Source: Robiginitalea myxolifaciens (GTDB lineage Bacteria; Bacteroidota; Bacteroidia; Flavobacteriales; Flavobacteriaceae). From it: DNA of 64,000 nt. Positions 42,346 through 52,412 of the stretch are shown here, piece by piece. Under the pieces are notes generated by a model. It was not told the origin of the DNA and ran no database searches. It was given only the letters and a program-made list of their open reading frames with translations. Both the position numbers and the translations under genes were made by a program. Location: the NCBI RefSeq assembly GCF_900115205.1, contig NZ_FOYQ01000002.1:868001-932000 (forward strand). The letters run 5' to 3'. Position 1 is the first letter of the stretch, and every line of letters starts with the position of its first letter.

Positions 42346-43590
42346 ATGGATACTGGATTATTTACAGCTAACAACGTATGGATGATGGTGTGCACCGCGC
42401 TGGTGTTCTTCATGCATGCCGGTTTTGCCTTTCTCGAAATTGGACTGACCCGGCAGAAAAACACCATCAACATACTCTTTAAGAATATCTTCATCATCAC
42501 CGTGGGCCTCCTGCTCTATTACATCGGAGGGTTTAACCTGATGTACCCTGGAGAATTCAACGGATACTTCGGGTTTGCCGGATTCGGGATCGGTACGGAT
42601 GCTGCCGGCCTCACCCCCGAATACGCAGATGGCGGATATACGTACTGGACCGACTTCCTCTTCCAGGGGATGTTCGCAGCCACAGCGGCTACCATCGTAT
42701 CGGGAGCAGTAGCAGAGCGTATCAAAATTGGCCCGTTCATGGCCTTTACCATCCTGTATGTTGGCCTGGTATACCCAATCGTAGGTTCCTGGCAATGGGG
42801 TGGTGGTTTCCTTTCTACCCTGGGTGGCGATGAAGCCGGATTCTACGACTTTGCAGGATCTACCCTGGTTCACTCTGTAGGAGGATGGGGAGCCCTGATC
42901 GCTATCTGGTTACTCGGTGCACGTGTCGGGAAATTCGGAGAGGATGGAAAACCCAAGGCAATCCCGGGTCACAATATTCCACTGGCAACCGCTGGGGTAC
43001 TTATACTGTGGCTGGGCTGGTTTGGATTCAACGGAGGTTCCGTGCTTTCTGCGGACCCTGCCCTGACCTCTTTGGTATTGGTAACCACATGTCTGGCTGC
43101 CGCAGCAGGTGGGGTTGGTTCCTTTATTGTTTCGTCGATTGCCTACAAGAATTACGACCTGACCATGTTCCTCAACGGAATCCTGGGTGGTCTGGTAGGA
43201 ATCACAGCCGGAGCTGACCTGATGTCGCCTTTTGAAGCTATTATTATTGGACTTATCGCCGGAGCAATCATAGTAGGTGGGGTTGCCCTGATCGACCGCA
43301 TTCGCCTCGACGACCCGGTTGGAGCAGTAACTGTTCACCTTATCTGTGGAATCTGGGGTACTCTCGCTGTTGGGATCTTCGGAGATAAAGCCGGAATGGA
43401 TCAGTTCCTGTATCAGCTTGCCGGTGTTGGCGCCGCTGGGGTATTCTGTATCATAACCGCTTTCCTGATCCTCATCGCACTCAAAAAGACTGTGGGTATC
43501 CGCGTCAGCAAAGAGGAAGAAGTGGAAGGACTGGACTTACACGAACATGGAATGGACGCTTATGCGGACTTCCGTATGAACCAGCACTAA
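42346..43590 (+). CDS. amtB: Ammonium transporter
   Basis: Trimeric inner-membrane ammonium channel. The 414 residues have 11 membrane helices, with marks MHAGFAFLEIGLTRQKN, the pore His in TLVHSVGGWGAL, WLGWFGFNGGS and the second pore His in VHLICGIWGTLAVG. The C-terminal tail that binds GlnK is present (VSKEEEVEGLDLHEHG). Two hairpins separate it from the porin gene. Confidence 0.97.
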   Translation: MDTGLFTANNVWMMVCTALVFFMHAGFAFLEIGLTRQKNTINILFKNIFIITVGLLLYYIGGFNLMYPGEFNGYFGFAGFGIGTDAAGLTPEYADGGYTYWTDFLFQGMFAATAATIVSGAVAERIKIGPFMAFTILYVGLVYPIVGSWQWGGGFLSTLGGDEAGFYDFAGSTLVHSVGGWGALIAIWLLGARVGKFGEDGKPKAIPGHNIPLATAGVLILWLGWFGFNGGSVLSADPALTSLVLVTTCLAAAAGGVGSFIVSSIAYKNYDLTMFLNGILGGLVGITAGADLMSPFEAIIIGLIAGAIIVGGVALIDRIRLDDPVGAVTVHLICGIWGTLAVGIFGDKAGMDQFLYQLAGVGAAGVFCIITAFLILIALKKTVGIRVSKEEEVEGLDLHEHGMDAYADFRMNQH

Positions 43591-43600
43591 GAAAACAAAC

Positions 43601-43683
43601 GAACGGAGCGTTTGGCGGAACGCTCCGTTCTACATAATCAATTAACTCGACTAAGACTAAAACCTGCTTCCTTAAGCGGAAGC
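43601..43683 (+). other. Two hairpins between amtB and the porin gene
   Basis: A perfect 12-base stem (43601-43612 with 43619-43630) lies just after the amtB stop but has no T run. A second, GCTTCC with GGAAGC (43666-43671, 43678-43683), lies 15 bases before the porin ATG. They may tune the amount of porin message by partial termination or by mRNA protection. Confidence 0.6.
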
Positions 43684-43697
43684 CAAAACTGTAGCTT

Positions 43698-44747
43698 ATG
43701 AAACTGATTAATAATTCAAAGTACTTAAAATTTCTCCTTATTTCCGCGCTTTCCCTTAGCTCTTTTGCTTTGAGCGCCCAGGAGGAAGAAGCCGAAGAAA
43801 AGAAATTCGCAATCAGCGGGACTGTCGATGCCTATTTCCGAACAAATATCGGCGCTCCCAACGATGAAGAAGCCATTGCTCCGGGTTCCTCTTTTGCGAA
43901 CCTGCCAGGCTTTGCCCTGGGTATGGCCAATGTAATTGCCTCCTATGAAGGCGAAAAGGTTGGATTTGTTGCCGACCTCGTATTTGGTCCACGTGGCGAG
44001 GACGCTGTATTTGCCTCCCCAATGACCAGTGCCTTCGGAACTGGAAATATTGTAAACCAATTGTACATGTATTGGAATGTTTCAGACGATGTAACCCTGA
44101 CCTTTGGTAACTTCAACACCTTCCTGGGGTATGAGGTAATCTCACCGGCTGCCAATTTCAACTACAGTACCTCCTATCTGTTCTCCTACGGACCCTTCTC
44201 CCATACCGGTATAAAAGCCGATTTTGATCTGGGAAGCGACTGGTCTGCGATGGTTGCAGTAATGAATCCTACGGATTTGACCGAGTTCAACCCTACTGGA
44301 GATTACGCCGTTGGTGCCCAGCTTGGATATTCCGGACAGTTCCTGAATTTCCTTTACAGCCAGGGCGGTTTTGAAATCGATTATACAGGAGGATTTGATG
44401 TTACAGAGGAATTTTTCCTCGGGATCAATGCCGCCTATTTCGACAATGACGACCTGGGGTTTGCAGGGGTAGCGCTATACCCACAGTACAGCGTTTCCGA
44501 AACCTTCTCCCTTGGGCTTCGTGGAGAATATTTCGCTGAAACCGGAGATTTCGGAGCTATCGGCACCGGGGTTGAGGATTCCAGCGTACTGGCCCTGACC
44601 CTGACCGGGAGCGCCACTATCGGCGACCTGCTTATCAAACCCGAATTGCGATTAGACAGCGCCTCGGATGATGCCTTTATCGATACTGATTTAGCTCCAA
44701 CTAAGAGCCTGGCATCTTTCCTGCTGGCCGCAGTATATTCTTTCTAA
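43698..44747 (+). CDS. Outer-membrane porin, OmpL-like (BBP2 family)
   Basis: A 349-residue beta-barrel with a signal peptide ending at FALSAQ. Strands alternate polar and hydrophobic residues all along, and the last residue is Phe in LLAAVYSF, as expected for Bam insertion. FLGYEVISPAANFNYSTSYLF and FSYGPFSHTGIKADF, each shown in part, are marks of the putative beta-barrel porin-2 family. Its place after glnK-amtB suggests uptake of ammonium or small nitrogen compounds across the outer membrane (inference from context). Confidence 0.88.
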   Translation: MKLINNSKYLKFLLISALSLSSFALSAQEEEAEEKKFAISGTVDAYFRTNIGAPNDEEAIAPGSSFANLPGFALGMANVIASYEGEKVGFVADLVFGPRGEDAVFASPMTSAFGTGNIVNQLYMYWNVSDDVTLTFGNFNTFLGYEVISPAANFNYSTSYLFSYGPFSHTGIKADFDLGSDWSAMVAVMNPTDLTEFNPTGDYAVGAQLGYSGQFLNFLYSQGGFEIDYTGGFDVTEEFFLGINAAYFDNDDLGFAGVALYPQYSVSETFSLGLRGEYFAETGDFGAIGTGVEDSSVLALTLTGSATIGDLLIKPELRLDSASDDAFIDTDLAPTKSLASFLLAAVYSF

Positions 44748-44797
44748 AAGCGCGTAATTGCGCGCTTCCATTTGTTTCGTTTGGTTAATGGAGAAAG

Positions 44798-44831
44798 CCC
44801 CTGGTGCATTTGCACCGGGGGTTTTCGTTTT
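44798..44831 (+). terminator. Terminator of the porin gene
   Basis: CCCCTGGTGCA pairs with TGCACCGGGG (44798-44808 with 44811-44820) and is followed by GTTTTCGTTTTT. The DUF1684 gene ends at the same place from the other strand. Confidence 0.88.
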
Positions 44832-45514
44832 TAATAGTAGCGCACTCCGGCCTGTACTTCGGTATCCAGGTGGTTAACTTGCGGGACTATGGGGCAGGAA
44901 TACTTCACATTGTAAGCGCAATACGGATTGTAGGCCCGGTTAAAATCAAGGAGCAGCGAATCCCCGGAAGGAATTCGAAGATCCATGTAGCGACCGCCTT
45001 CATAGGTGGTTTCCCCATTCGTTCGATCAGTAAAGGGAAGGAAAAGGTAATCTTCCATTCCCTCCTGCAGCATCAGGTCGGGACTCTGGTATACTTCCAG
45101 TTGGAACGATTCGCCATTCAAATTAAATTTCAATACACCATAGCGGCGTTCCCTTGCCATCCGCTCGGTAGTGGTAGGCATATCAAAAGGCAATGCCTGC
45201 GGGCTGCGTTCAAGTCTAGCCCACACCTGATAAGTCGTGTCCGGACTAAAAAAGGGTAATCCATCGAACTTGCGGAGTTCTTCCTGGGAAAGCGGCGAGG
45301 TCTCCGGGTCACTAAATTCTGCATTGAGCTCTTCCTGATGCGCCAGGATTGCTTTCAACCCAACCACCGCAACCTTATTTTCATCGGCACGGGTTGTCGC
45401 TGTTACTTCTGCCTCGCTGTGGTAGCGCTTGCCATCCCGGCAGGAACCCAAAAACACGAGAAATAAAAGACAAGTGCCGAGATATACTTTCGGCGAAAAA
45501 ATAGTGCTTCTCAT
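44831..45514 (-). CDS. DUF1684 lipoprotein
   Basis: A 227-residue lipoprotein starting at MRSTIFSPKVYLG, with lipobox FLGSC. The reading to 45574 would overlap the previous gene by 50 bases and put 20 polar residues before the signal, so it is rejected. Marks of DUF1684 are LPFFSPDTTYQV, LPFLPF-like blocks (here YLFLPFTDRTNGETTYEGGRY) and the final FNRAYNPYCAYNVKYSCPIVP with two cysteines. The family is widespread but its function is unknown. It lies ten bases after the hydrolase-like gene and is probably cotranscribed. Confidence 0.93.
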   Translation of the reverse strand: MRSTIFSPKVYLGTCLLFLVFLGSCRDGKRYHSEAEVTATTRADENKVAVVGLKAILAHQEELNAEFSDPETSPLSQEELRKFDGLPFFSPDTTYQVWARLERSPQALPFDMPTTTERMARERRYGVLKFNLNGESFQLEVYQSPDLMLQEGMEDYLFLPFTDRTNGETTYEGGRYMDLRIPSGDSLLLDFNRAYNPYCAYNVKYSCPIVPQVNHLDTEVQAGVRYY

Positions 45515-45524
45515 TGTCGAAAAA

Positions 45525-46970
45525 TCAATAGCCTGGCCAGAATCCGCCTTCATCGGGATTTTCGGGAACTTCATAACGCGGATCGTTCAGGTACTTTTCA
45601 ATAAGGGCGTTGAATTCAGGTCCAATCCGCAACAAGGCCGTATGCTCCAGATCGTAGAGTTTTTGCTTATCGCGATAACCCGTTTTCAGAAGTTCTTCCA
45701 GATAAAATAAGGCTGTCCCGTAATCATTGTATTTGGATGTCAGGGAAATGACCCGTAAATAACCTTCCGACGCCGTTGGGTGACTGAGGGTTCGCAACAT
45801 GCCCAGGAGAATCAGGGCATCTTCATCTACAGGTTTGGCTGCAAACGCAAGGGTTTCATAATCCTCAATGAGGGCATCGATATAGGAATGCAATCGTTTA
45901 CCCATCAGGCGCTCCTCGTGCTCATCACTTTTTTTGAATCCCTCTATCGCCTGAATTTGATAGCGCCACCAGCCCAAATTATCCAGGTTAAACCGGAGAA
46001 TGTCCTCCTCCAAATAATAGACAAAATCATCGCTTAAAATCTGCTCCTTCAACTTGAGGTTCCGCAGCTCCCGACGCTGAGAACGGAAACCATCGGATCG
46101 CCGGACCGCAGTCCGGGCAGCATTTAATCCCGTTGTTGGCAATAGATCATCAAAGAGTTCTCCCCCCATATCGGCGAGTGCCTCCGAAACAATAAATGCT
46201 TCCTGTTTCTGCTCCACGCTTACTTGGGTCAGAACCCGCTCATAGGTCTTTCGGATATACGCAGAATCCTGGGCAATATGGCCTCCTTTCATGGCCATTA
46301 CCCGCAACACAGCCAAACTTTCAGCGATCAGGTCCTCCCCGGGTAATTCCAGGTCACTTTCAAAGTAGCGCAGGTAATAAGGAATTCGCTTTTCTCGCAG
46401 CGAAATCTCTGAGGCCACCGTAGGCAGGTAGTGGTGGTCCCCGCGATGTACCACGCCAACATAGTGAAAGGAAGAACGCAGGGAGAGCAATTCAGGGTTT
46501 GGCGGGGCCGATGACAGCGCAAGTACTCCCCGAATCCCCTGGACGAGACTGGGTAAAATCTGGGCAAGTTCGGCGTTGGCCCGCAGTCCGCCAACATAGA
46601 TCTGGCGGGTATCCACAGGGAGTATTTCCTTTAATTTGTCGAGGCTCCCTGCTACATATAAGACCTTTTGGGTTAGTGGCAAGGTATCGAGCAGGGCAGC
46701 ATTGGCGGCGAGAATATAGCCTTCGCGTTCGGCCGCCCCGGCCATAAACCGCAAACTTTGCGATGCCGACCCCTCCTGAGTGGTAAGGAACAGCACGGGC
46801 CATTTACGGGCCACATCAAAGTTAGTGGGTAAGTATAGCAGCATACGACTGCCTACAGAGTCCTGCAATGCCAGGTCTTCCAGGACCCGGCCTTTGGTCA
46901 GCTGTAGTTCTTGGGCACTGGTTAATAATGTGGAGCAACATACCAGTACAATCAATAAAACTATTCTCAT
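45525..46970 (-). CDS. Secreted alpha/beta-hydrolase-like protein of unknown function
   Basis: A 481-residue protein with a signal peptide (ending TSAQ). The first half resembles an esterase-type alpha/beta hydrolase: LLYLPTNFDVARKWPVLFL, then a strand with QIYVGGLRANAELAQILP where the nucleophile elbow should be (GGLRA, not GxSxG). The second half is helical with TPR-like pairs. The catalytic serine is not evident, so it may be inactive. The DUF1684 gene is ten bases downstream. A role in envelope stress or peptide handling cannot be inferred. Confidence 0.8.
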   Translation of the reverse strand: MRIVLLIVLVCCSTLLTSAQELQLTKGRVLEDLALQDSVGSRMLLYLPTNFDVARKWPVLFLTTQEGSASQSLRFMAGAAEREGYILAANAALLDTLPLTQKVLYVAGSLDKLKEILPVDTRQIYVGGLRANAELAQILPSLVQGIRGVLALSSAPPNPELLSLRSSFHYVGVVHRGDHHYLPTVASEISLREKRIPYYLRYFESDLELPGEDLIAESLAVLRVMAMKGGHIAQDSAYIRKTYERVLTQVSVEQKQEAFIVSEALADMGGELFDDLLPTTGLNAARTAVRRSDGFRSQRRELRNLKLKEQILSDDFVYYLEEDILRFNLDNLGWWRYQIQAIEGFKKSDEHEERLMGKRLHSYIDALIEDYETLAFAAKPVDEDALILLGMLRTLSHPTASEGYLRVISLTSKYNDYGTALFYLEELLKTGYRDKQKLYDLEHTALLRIGPEFNALIEKYLNDPRYEVPENPDEGGFWPGY

Positions 46971-47003
46971 ACCATTAAGGTATCAAAAATTCGGCCAAAA
47001 ATG

Positions 47004-47438
47004 TCAAACTGCCTTAATCGGTGCGTTAGAAATTACTTCGGACAGAATAATATGGGTTCGGGTCTCTCCATATCGAATCAATTGATCTATGAATTCCTCC
47101 AAGTGGGATTGGTCCCGAAGTACTACTTCCATGATAATATTTTCGTTCCCGGTTATCCGGTAACAATTGACTACTTCTTCTAATGTAGTTACCTGTTCCA
47201 GGAAGGGTTTTAGCTTACCCATAAATGCCTTCAGGGTAATTATGGCCTTGAGTTGATAGCCGCTTTTCTGATGCGAAATCTGCGTCCAGTAACCTTCAAT
47301 AACCCCACTGTCCTCCAGTCGCTTAACCCGCTCCGCGACGGCAGGCGGAGTGAGGCCTACCAGCTGTCCCAGCGCGGTAAAGGAGATGCGTGCATTTCGT
47401 TGCAAAGCACCTAGTATTTTTCGATTTAAGGCATCCAT
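47004..47438 (-). CDS. Lrp/AsnC family transcriptional regulator
   Basis: A 144-residue DNA-binding protein. The N-terminal helix-turn-helix (residues 1-60) has LDALNRKILGALQRNARISF-like sequence, split as LNRKILGALQRN and LGQLVGLTPPAVAERVKRLE. The RAM (amino-acid sensing) domain follows, with GNENIIMEVVLRD. It is one of the typical small Lrp-like regulators. icmF is separated from it only by a short + strand gene, and ilvE is about 7 kb away, so branched-chain amino acid control is possible (inference). Confidence 0.95.
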   Translation of the reverse strand: MDALNRKILGALQRNARISFTALGQLVGLTPPAVAERVKRLEDSGVIEGYWTQISHQKSGYQLKAIITLKAFMGKLKPFLEQVTTLEEVVNCYRITGNENIIMEVVLRDQSHLEEFIDQLIRYGETRTHIILSEVISNAPIKAV

Positions 47439-47564
47439 TCGCTATAATTAAAGCAATAATTAATAACTACTTTATTTTAATAAGCAAAATACATTATTTA
47501 CCTTTTTTTACAAAACGTATTACCCTCTGGAATGAAGTATCTTTATTGAAATTGCTATTGAATC

Positions 47565-47957
47565 ATGTCTTCACCTCGGCTAAATAGACTGCCGGTGTAC
47601 CGGCAAGCGCTCTCACTACGTACTCTGAGTAGTGAGTTAGCTGCTTTTGTTAGTTACAATAAGGATCTGATGAGCCTGCGGAATTCCCTGAGCCATAGAG
47701 ATCAACTGGCAGATTGTCTGCTGACCGACGCCACCTTAATTCCAGAGCAAATTGCTGAAGCAGAAAATTCGTCCAGCCTGGCCATTCGCGAGCAACGTGT
47801 CCAATTCATCGGAGTGATTACGCGTAACCTCAACGCTTATGTCAAAGGACTGGAGATGGACGGGATCCGTGAACGCGAATACCTCGAGTTATTGCGTCGG
47901 GAGGTTCGCATCTTCCGCGTAGCTTTCAAGAAGTGGCGAAAAAGCGTATTGCGCTAA
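47565..47957 (+). CDS. Conserved-looking small cytoplasmic protein of unknown function
   Basis: A 130-residue, mostly helical, strongly charged protein without signal peptide. It has two likely helix pairs (LRTLSSELAAFVSYN and REQRVQFIGVITRNLNAYV) and a basic C-terminus (FRVAFKKWRKSVLR) that could bind RNA or DNA. No family was recognised. The start is ATG 47565 and a normal promoter was not found. It lies between two genes on the minus strand and ends nine bases from the icmF stop. Confidence 0.7.
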   Translation: MSSPRLNRLPVYRQALSLRTLSSELAAFVSYNKDLMSLRNSLSHRDQLADCLLTDATLIPEQIAEAENSSSLAIREQRVQFIGVITRNLNAYVKGLEMDGIREREYLELLRREVRIFRVAFKKWRKSVLR

Positions 47958-47966
47958 GGCTTTCGA

Positions 47967-50900
47967 TTACATATTTCTGCGGTACTGTCCCCCGACTTCG
48001 AAGAGCGCCTGGGTAATCTGACCCAAACTACAGGTCTTGCATACCTCCATGAGCACCGTGAATAAATTTTCATTTTCCGTGGCTGCTTTGCGCAAGCGGT
48101 CGAGCTCGGTTTGAGCTTCCGGTTGGTGTTGTTGATGTACCCGTTCCAACGTAGCGATCTGTTGCTTTTTCTCGTCCTCCGTAGCGCGAATTACTTCCGC
48201 CGGTAAGATTGTTGGCGAACCCTTGGAATTCAGGAAGGTATTTACTCCAATGATCGGATACTCCCCATTGTGTTTCAGGGTTTCGTAATGCAAGCTTTCC
48301 TCCTGAATACGCGATCGCTGGTACATGGTCTCCATAGCGCCCAGCACGCCTCCCCGTTCGGTAATCCGGTCAAATTCCTGCAGGACCGCCTCCTCTACCA
48401 AATCGGTAAGCTCGTCGATAATGAAGGAGCCTTGCAACGGATTTTCGTTTTTGGCCAGCCCAAGTTCCTTGTTAATGATCAACTGAATAGCCATGGCCCT
48501 GCGCACAGATTCTTCCGTAGGTGTGGTAATCGCCTCGTCATAGGCATTGGTGTGCAGGGAATTGCAGTTATCGTAAATCGCATAGAGCGCCTGAAGCGTG
48601 GTTCGGATATCATTGAAATCTATCTCCTGGGCATGCAGGCTGCGCCCGGAAGTCTGAATATGATATTTGAGCATTTGTGCCCTGGGGTCTGCTCCGTATT
48701 TGTCCCGAAGCGCCTTAGCCCAAATCCTCCGGGCTACCCGGCCAATAACGGCGTATTCCGGATCAATCCCGTTGGAGAAGAAAAAGCTGAGATTCGGGCC
48801 GAATTTATTCACATCCATCCCGCGGCTCAGGTAGTATTCCACATAGGTAAACCCATTGGCCAGGGTAAAGGCCAGTTGGGTAATGGGATTGGCACCGGCT
48901 TCGGCGATATGATAGCCCGAAATAGAAACAGAGTAGAAGTTTCTAACCTCTTGCTCAATAAAATATTCCTGTACGTCTCCCATGAGGCGCAATGCAAACT
49001 CCGTTGAGAAAATGCAGGTGTTCTGGGCCTGGTCCTCTTTGAGGATATCGGCTTGTACCGTTCCGCGTACCTGTCTGAGCGTCTGCTTGACTATCCGCTG
49101 GTAATCTTCTGCAGGAAGAACCTGGTCTCCCGTTATCCCGAGAAGCATCAAGCCCAGGCCGTCATTGCCCTGTGGCAATTCGCCCTGATAAACCGGACGT
49201 TGTACCCCGCGTTCTTTGAAGTAGTCCGAAATGCGCTTCTCAACTTCTTTTTCCAAGCCCTGCTCCCGAATAAATCGCTCGCACTGCTGGTCTATCGCGG
49301 CATTGAGGAAATATCCCAACAACATGGGCGCCGGGCCGTTGATAGTCATGCTCACAGAAGTCATCGGATCGCACAGGTCAAAACCGCTGTAAAGCTTTTT
49401 GGCATCGTCCAGGCAGCAGACCGAAACTCCGGCATTGCCAATTTTACCATAGATATCAGGCCGATGTCCCGGATCCTGTCCGTAAAGGGTAACGGAATCA
49501 AAGGCTGTAGACAGCCGTTTGGCCGGCATTTCCAGGCTTACATAATGGAAGCGTCGATTGGTGCGTTCGGGACCCCCTTCTCCGGCAAACATCCGCGTTG
49601 GATCTTCTCCTTTGCGCTTGAAGGGATAGATTCCAGCCGTATATGGGAAATGACCCGGGAGGTTCTCCTGCAATATCCAATGCAGCAGATCGCCCCAGCT
49701 ACTGTATTTCGGTAAGGCAACACGCGGAATTTGTTGATGGCTGAGGCTTTCCGTATGGGTAGCCACCCGAATGTCTTTCCCCCTGACCTGGTAAACGAAT
49801 TCCGGGTTCTTATACCGATTATGCAGTTCCGGCCATTGGCAAATGAGATCCCAGTAATGGGGATTGAGGTCTTTTCGCTTTTCTTCAAAGAGCTCCAACA
49901 AGGCCGTTCCTGCCTGGGTATGATCAGCGGGTATGGCCTGCTGGAATGCCTTGCGATTGATCCCGTCGCTTCCAATTAAATCCTGCGATTGCCCATCCAA
50001 ACCAGTAAGGGAGCAAAGACTTCTGAAATACCCATAGAGGGAATCCGCCACCATTGCCTGTTCCCGCGAAATACGGTCGTAGCTACGGTTGTTCTCGGCA
50101 ATTTCAGAGAGGTATCGGGTACGTGCAGGAGGAATAATAAATAGCTTCTCGGAATTACCCTGGGGATCTGATTGGGATTTTCCCGCCCAGTCCAGTCCAT
50201 CTTGGCGAAGCATCTCAAAGATCGCCGCATATAACTGATTCATCCCGGGATCATTGAACTGGGAGGCAATCGTTCCCATTACGGGCAACTCCTCTGCTTT
50301 AGCATCCCAAAGTCCGTGATTTCTCTGATATTGCTTGCGCACGTCCCGCAAGGCATCCTGAGCCCCGCGCTTGTCGAATTTATTGATCGCCACCAGATCG
50401 GCAAAATCCAGCATATCGATTTTCTCGAGCTGGGTAGCTGCCCCGAATTCCGGGGTCATCACATACAGGGAACGATCGGAATGTTCAAGGATTTCCGTAT
50501 CGGACTGCCCGATTCCCGAGGTTTCGAGAATGATCAGGTCAAATCCTGCCGCCTTAAGCACTTCTACAGCCTCCTGTACATATCGCGAAAGGGCCAGGTT
50601 TGATTGTCGGGTAGCCAGGGAACGCATATACACCTTGGGATGATGTATGGCATTCATGCGAATGCGATCTCCCAGGAGCGCACCACCTGTTTTTCTTTTG
50701 GAGGGATCTACCGATATGATTCCTATGCTCTTTTCAGGGTAATCGCGAAGGAATCGGCGCACCAACTCATCGACAAGGCTGCTTTTACCTGCACCACCAG
50801 TCCCGGTGATTCCCAGGACAGGCGCTGGTTTTTCGGGTTTACCCAGCTTATCCCGCAGTCCTTCAAATACTTCAGGGGTATTTTCTGCAATGGAAATCAA

Positions 50901-51416
50901 GCGGGCCAGGACCTGCGGGTCTTTTTGCTTCATGGCCTGGTCCAGTGCCGTCTGTTCTGGGAAAGGCACCTCGGCAACCGGATAATCGGCCCGGCTCACT
51001 AAATCATTGATCATTCCCTGAAGCCCCATCTCCCGGCCATCATCGGGGGAGTAAATCCGCTCAATCCCATAGTCCATCAAGGCCTCGATTTCTTCGGGCA
51101 GGATAACTCCACCACCGCCGCCAAAGATCTTTATATGTCCGGCGTTCCGCTCCAGCAGCAAATCGTGCATGTAGCGGAAGTATTCGTTATGCCCCCCCTG
51201 ATAGGAAGTCATCGCGATAGCATTGGCATCCTCCTGAATAGCACAGTCAACCACCTCAGCAACACTGCGGTCGTGACCCAGGTGGATCACCTCAACGCCG
51301 GTTGCCTGAATAATCCGCCGCATAATGTTGATTGCGGCATCATGTCCATCAAAAAGGGAGGCCGCAGTTACGATACGGACCTTGTTCTTGGGTTTGTACG
51401 ATTCAGGTGCTTTCAT
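47967..51416 (-). CDS. icmF: Fused isobutyryl-CoA mutase IcmF
   Basis: A coenzyme B12 radical mutase fused with its G-protein chaperone, about 1149 residues. In order: a B12-binding domain (FDGHDAA, His25 as lower ligand, with Ala28 where DxHxxG has Gly), a MeaB-like GTPase (Walker [20 protein letters not shown]), and the mutase TIM barrel. It should interconvert isobutyryl-CoA and n-butyryl-CoA and can act on related acyl-CoAs. The pocket has Tyr597 (in TAGIYPFKR) and Gln798 (in [10 protein letters not shown]), a mixed pair. Neighbours are Lrp and purU. It has a -7 box at 51486-51493. Confidence 0.95.
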   Translation of the reverse strand: MKAPESYKPKNKVRIVTAASLFDGHDAAINIMRRIIQATGVEVIHLGHDRSVAEVVDCAIQEDANAIAMTSYQGGHNEYFRYMHDLLLERNAGHIKIFGGGGGVILPEEIEALMDYGIERIYSPDDGREMGLQGMINDLVSRADYPVAEVPFPEQTALDQAMKQKDPQVLARLISIAENTPEVFEGLRDKLGKPEKPAPVLGITGTGGAGKSSLVDELVRRFLRDYPEKSIGIISVDPSKRKTGGALLGDRIRMNAIHHPKVYMRSLATRQSNLALSRYVQEAVEVLKAAGFDLIILETSGIGQSDTEILEHSDRSLYVMTPEFGAATQLEKIDMLDFADLVAINKFDKRGAQDALRDVRKQYQRNHGLWDAKAEELPVMGTIASQFNDPGMNQLYAAIFEMLRQDGLDWAGKSQSDPQGNSEKLFIIPPARTRYLSEIAENNRSYDRISREQAMVADSLYGYFRSLCSLTGLDGQSQDLIGSDGINRKAFQQAIPADHTQAGTALLELFEEKRKDLNPHYWDLICQWPELHNRYKNPEFVYQVRGKDIRVATHTESLSHQQIPRVALPKYSSWGDLLHWILQENLPGHFPYTAGIYPFKRKGEDPTRMFAGEGGPERTNRRFHYVSLEMPAKRLSTAFDSVTLYGQDPGHRPDIYGKIGNAGVSVCCLDDAKKLYSGFDLCDPMTSVSMTINGPAPMLLGYFLNAAIDQQCERFIREQGLEKEVEKRISDYFKERGVQRPVYQGELPQGNDGLGLMLLGITGDQVLPAEDYQRIVKQTLRQVRGTVQADILKEDQAQNTCIFSTEFALRLMGDVQEYFIEQEVRNFYSVSISGYHIAEAGANPITQLAFTLANGFTYVEYYLSRGMDVNKFGPNLSFFFSNGIDPEYAVIGRVARRIWAKALRDKYGADPRAQMLKYHIQTSGRSLHAQEIDFNDIRTTLQALYAIYDNCNSLHTNAYDEAITTPTEESVRRAMAIQLIINKELGLAKNENPLQGSFIIDELTDLVEEAVLQEFDRITERGGVLGAMETMYQRSRIQEESLHYETLKHNGEYPIIGVNTFLNSKGSPTILPAEVIRATEDEKKQQIATLERVHQQHQPEAQTELDRLRKAATENENLFTVLMEVCKTCSLGQITQALFEVGGQYRRNM

Positions 51417-51485
51417 TGGCCGGCCTGGATAGGTTCTGGTTTTTAAAGAAAACGTAATAGAAATCCACTTCTTTTGCGGATGCTA

Positions 51486-51493
51486 CAAAAATA
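51486..51493 (-). promoter_or_regulatory. -7 box of the icmF promoter
   Basis: TATTTTTG on the minus strand gives a leader of about 65 bases. TTG lies 13 or 25 bases further up, both outside the normal gap. Confidence 0.45.
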
Positions 51494-51539
51494 ACACGAT
51501 ATCGGTCAAGTCCACTGGCAATCTGCTATTTTTATTGCC

Positions 51540-52412
51540 GTGATTTTAACACTACTCATTCACTGTCCGGATGCCCCGGGCATTATTAGTGCGGTAACCG
51601 GTTTCTTTCATAGCCAGGGAGGGAACATTGTGTACCTGGACCAGCATGTAGACAAACAAGCCGGGGTTTTCTTCATGAGACTCCAGGCCGAATTTGCCCG
51701 CGATCAGTATGGAGATGATACGGAAGGATCTTTTCTGAAGTCCCTGGAGGAAGATTTCACTTCTACCTGCGCCCGGCAATTTGGAATGGACTGGACCATA
51801 CATCGCGAGGCCTCCAAAACCCGAATGGCGATTTTTGTGTCCAAATACAACCACTGCCTCTACGACCTACTTGGCAGGTACGAAACCGGGGAACTGCATA
51901 CCGAGATTCCCTTTATCCTTAGCAATCATGACGACTGCAGACCCATTGCAGAACAATTTGGTATTCCCTATTACCATATTCCCGTAAATAAGGAGAACAA
52001 AGCAGAAGCCGAGGCCAGGCAACTGAGCCTGCTTAAAGAACACGACATTGACCTGGTAGTCCTTGCGCGCTACATGCAAATTATCGGACCGGGTCTAATC
52101 GGGGAGTTCACCAATAAGATTATCAATATCCACCACTCGTTCCTGCCCGCTTTTGCTGGTGCAAAACCCTATCACGCGGCCTTCAGGCGCGGGGTAAAAA
52201 TTATCGGAGCTACGAGTCATTACGTTACCGAAGACCTGGACGAAGGTCCTATTATTGCCCAGGATGTGAGTCCGGTTTCCCATAGCCACAGCATTCCTGA
52301 TTTTATTGCAAAAGGACGGGATCTGGAAAAAATAGTTCTGGCACGGGCCGTTCTCCTACATTTACAACACAAAACCCTGGTGTACGATAATCGCACTGTG
52401 GTTTTTGCCTGA
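51540..52412 (+). CDS. purU: Formyltetrahydrofolate deformylase
   Basis: Releases formate from 10-formyl-THF, feeding PurT and balancing one-carbon units. The 290 residues have an N-terminal ACT domain (about 1-85, LLIHCPDAPGIISAVTGFFH) that senses Met and Gly in E. coli. The formyltransferase domain has the HHSFLPAFAGAKPYHAAF motif and IGATSHYVTEDLDEGPII with the catalytic Asp. The start is GTG 51540, directly followed by the conserved ILTLLIHCPD. It is divergent from icmF. Confidence 0.96.
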   Translation: MILTLLIHCPDAPGIISAVTGFFHSQGGNIVYLDQHVDKQAGVFFMRLQAEFARDQYGDDTEGSFLKSLEEDFTSTCARQFGMDWTIHREASKTRMAIFVSKYNHCLYDLLGRYETGELHTEIPFILSNHDDCRPIAEQFGIPYYHIPVNKENKAEAEARQLSLLKEHDIDLVVLARYMQIIGPGLIGEFTNKIINIHHSFLPAFAGAKPYHAAFRRGVKIIGATSHYVTEDLDEGPIIAQDVSPVSHSHSIPDFIAKGRDLEKIVLARAVLLHLQHKTLVYDNRTVVFA

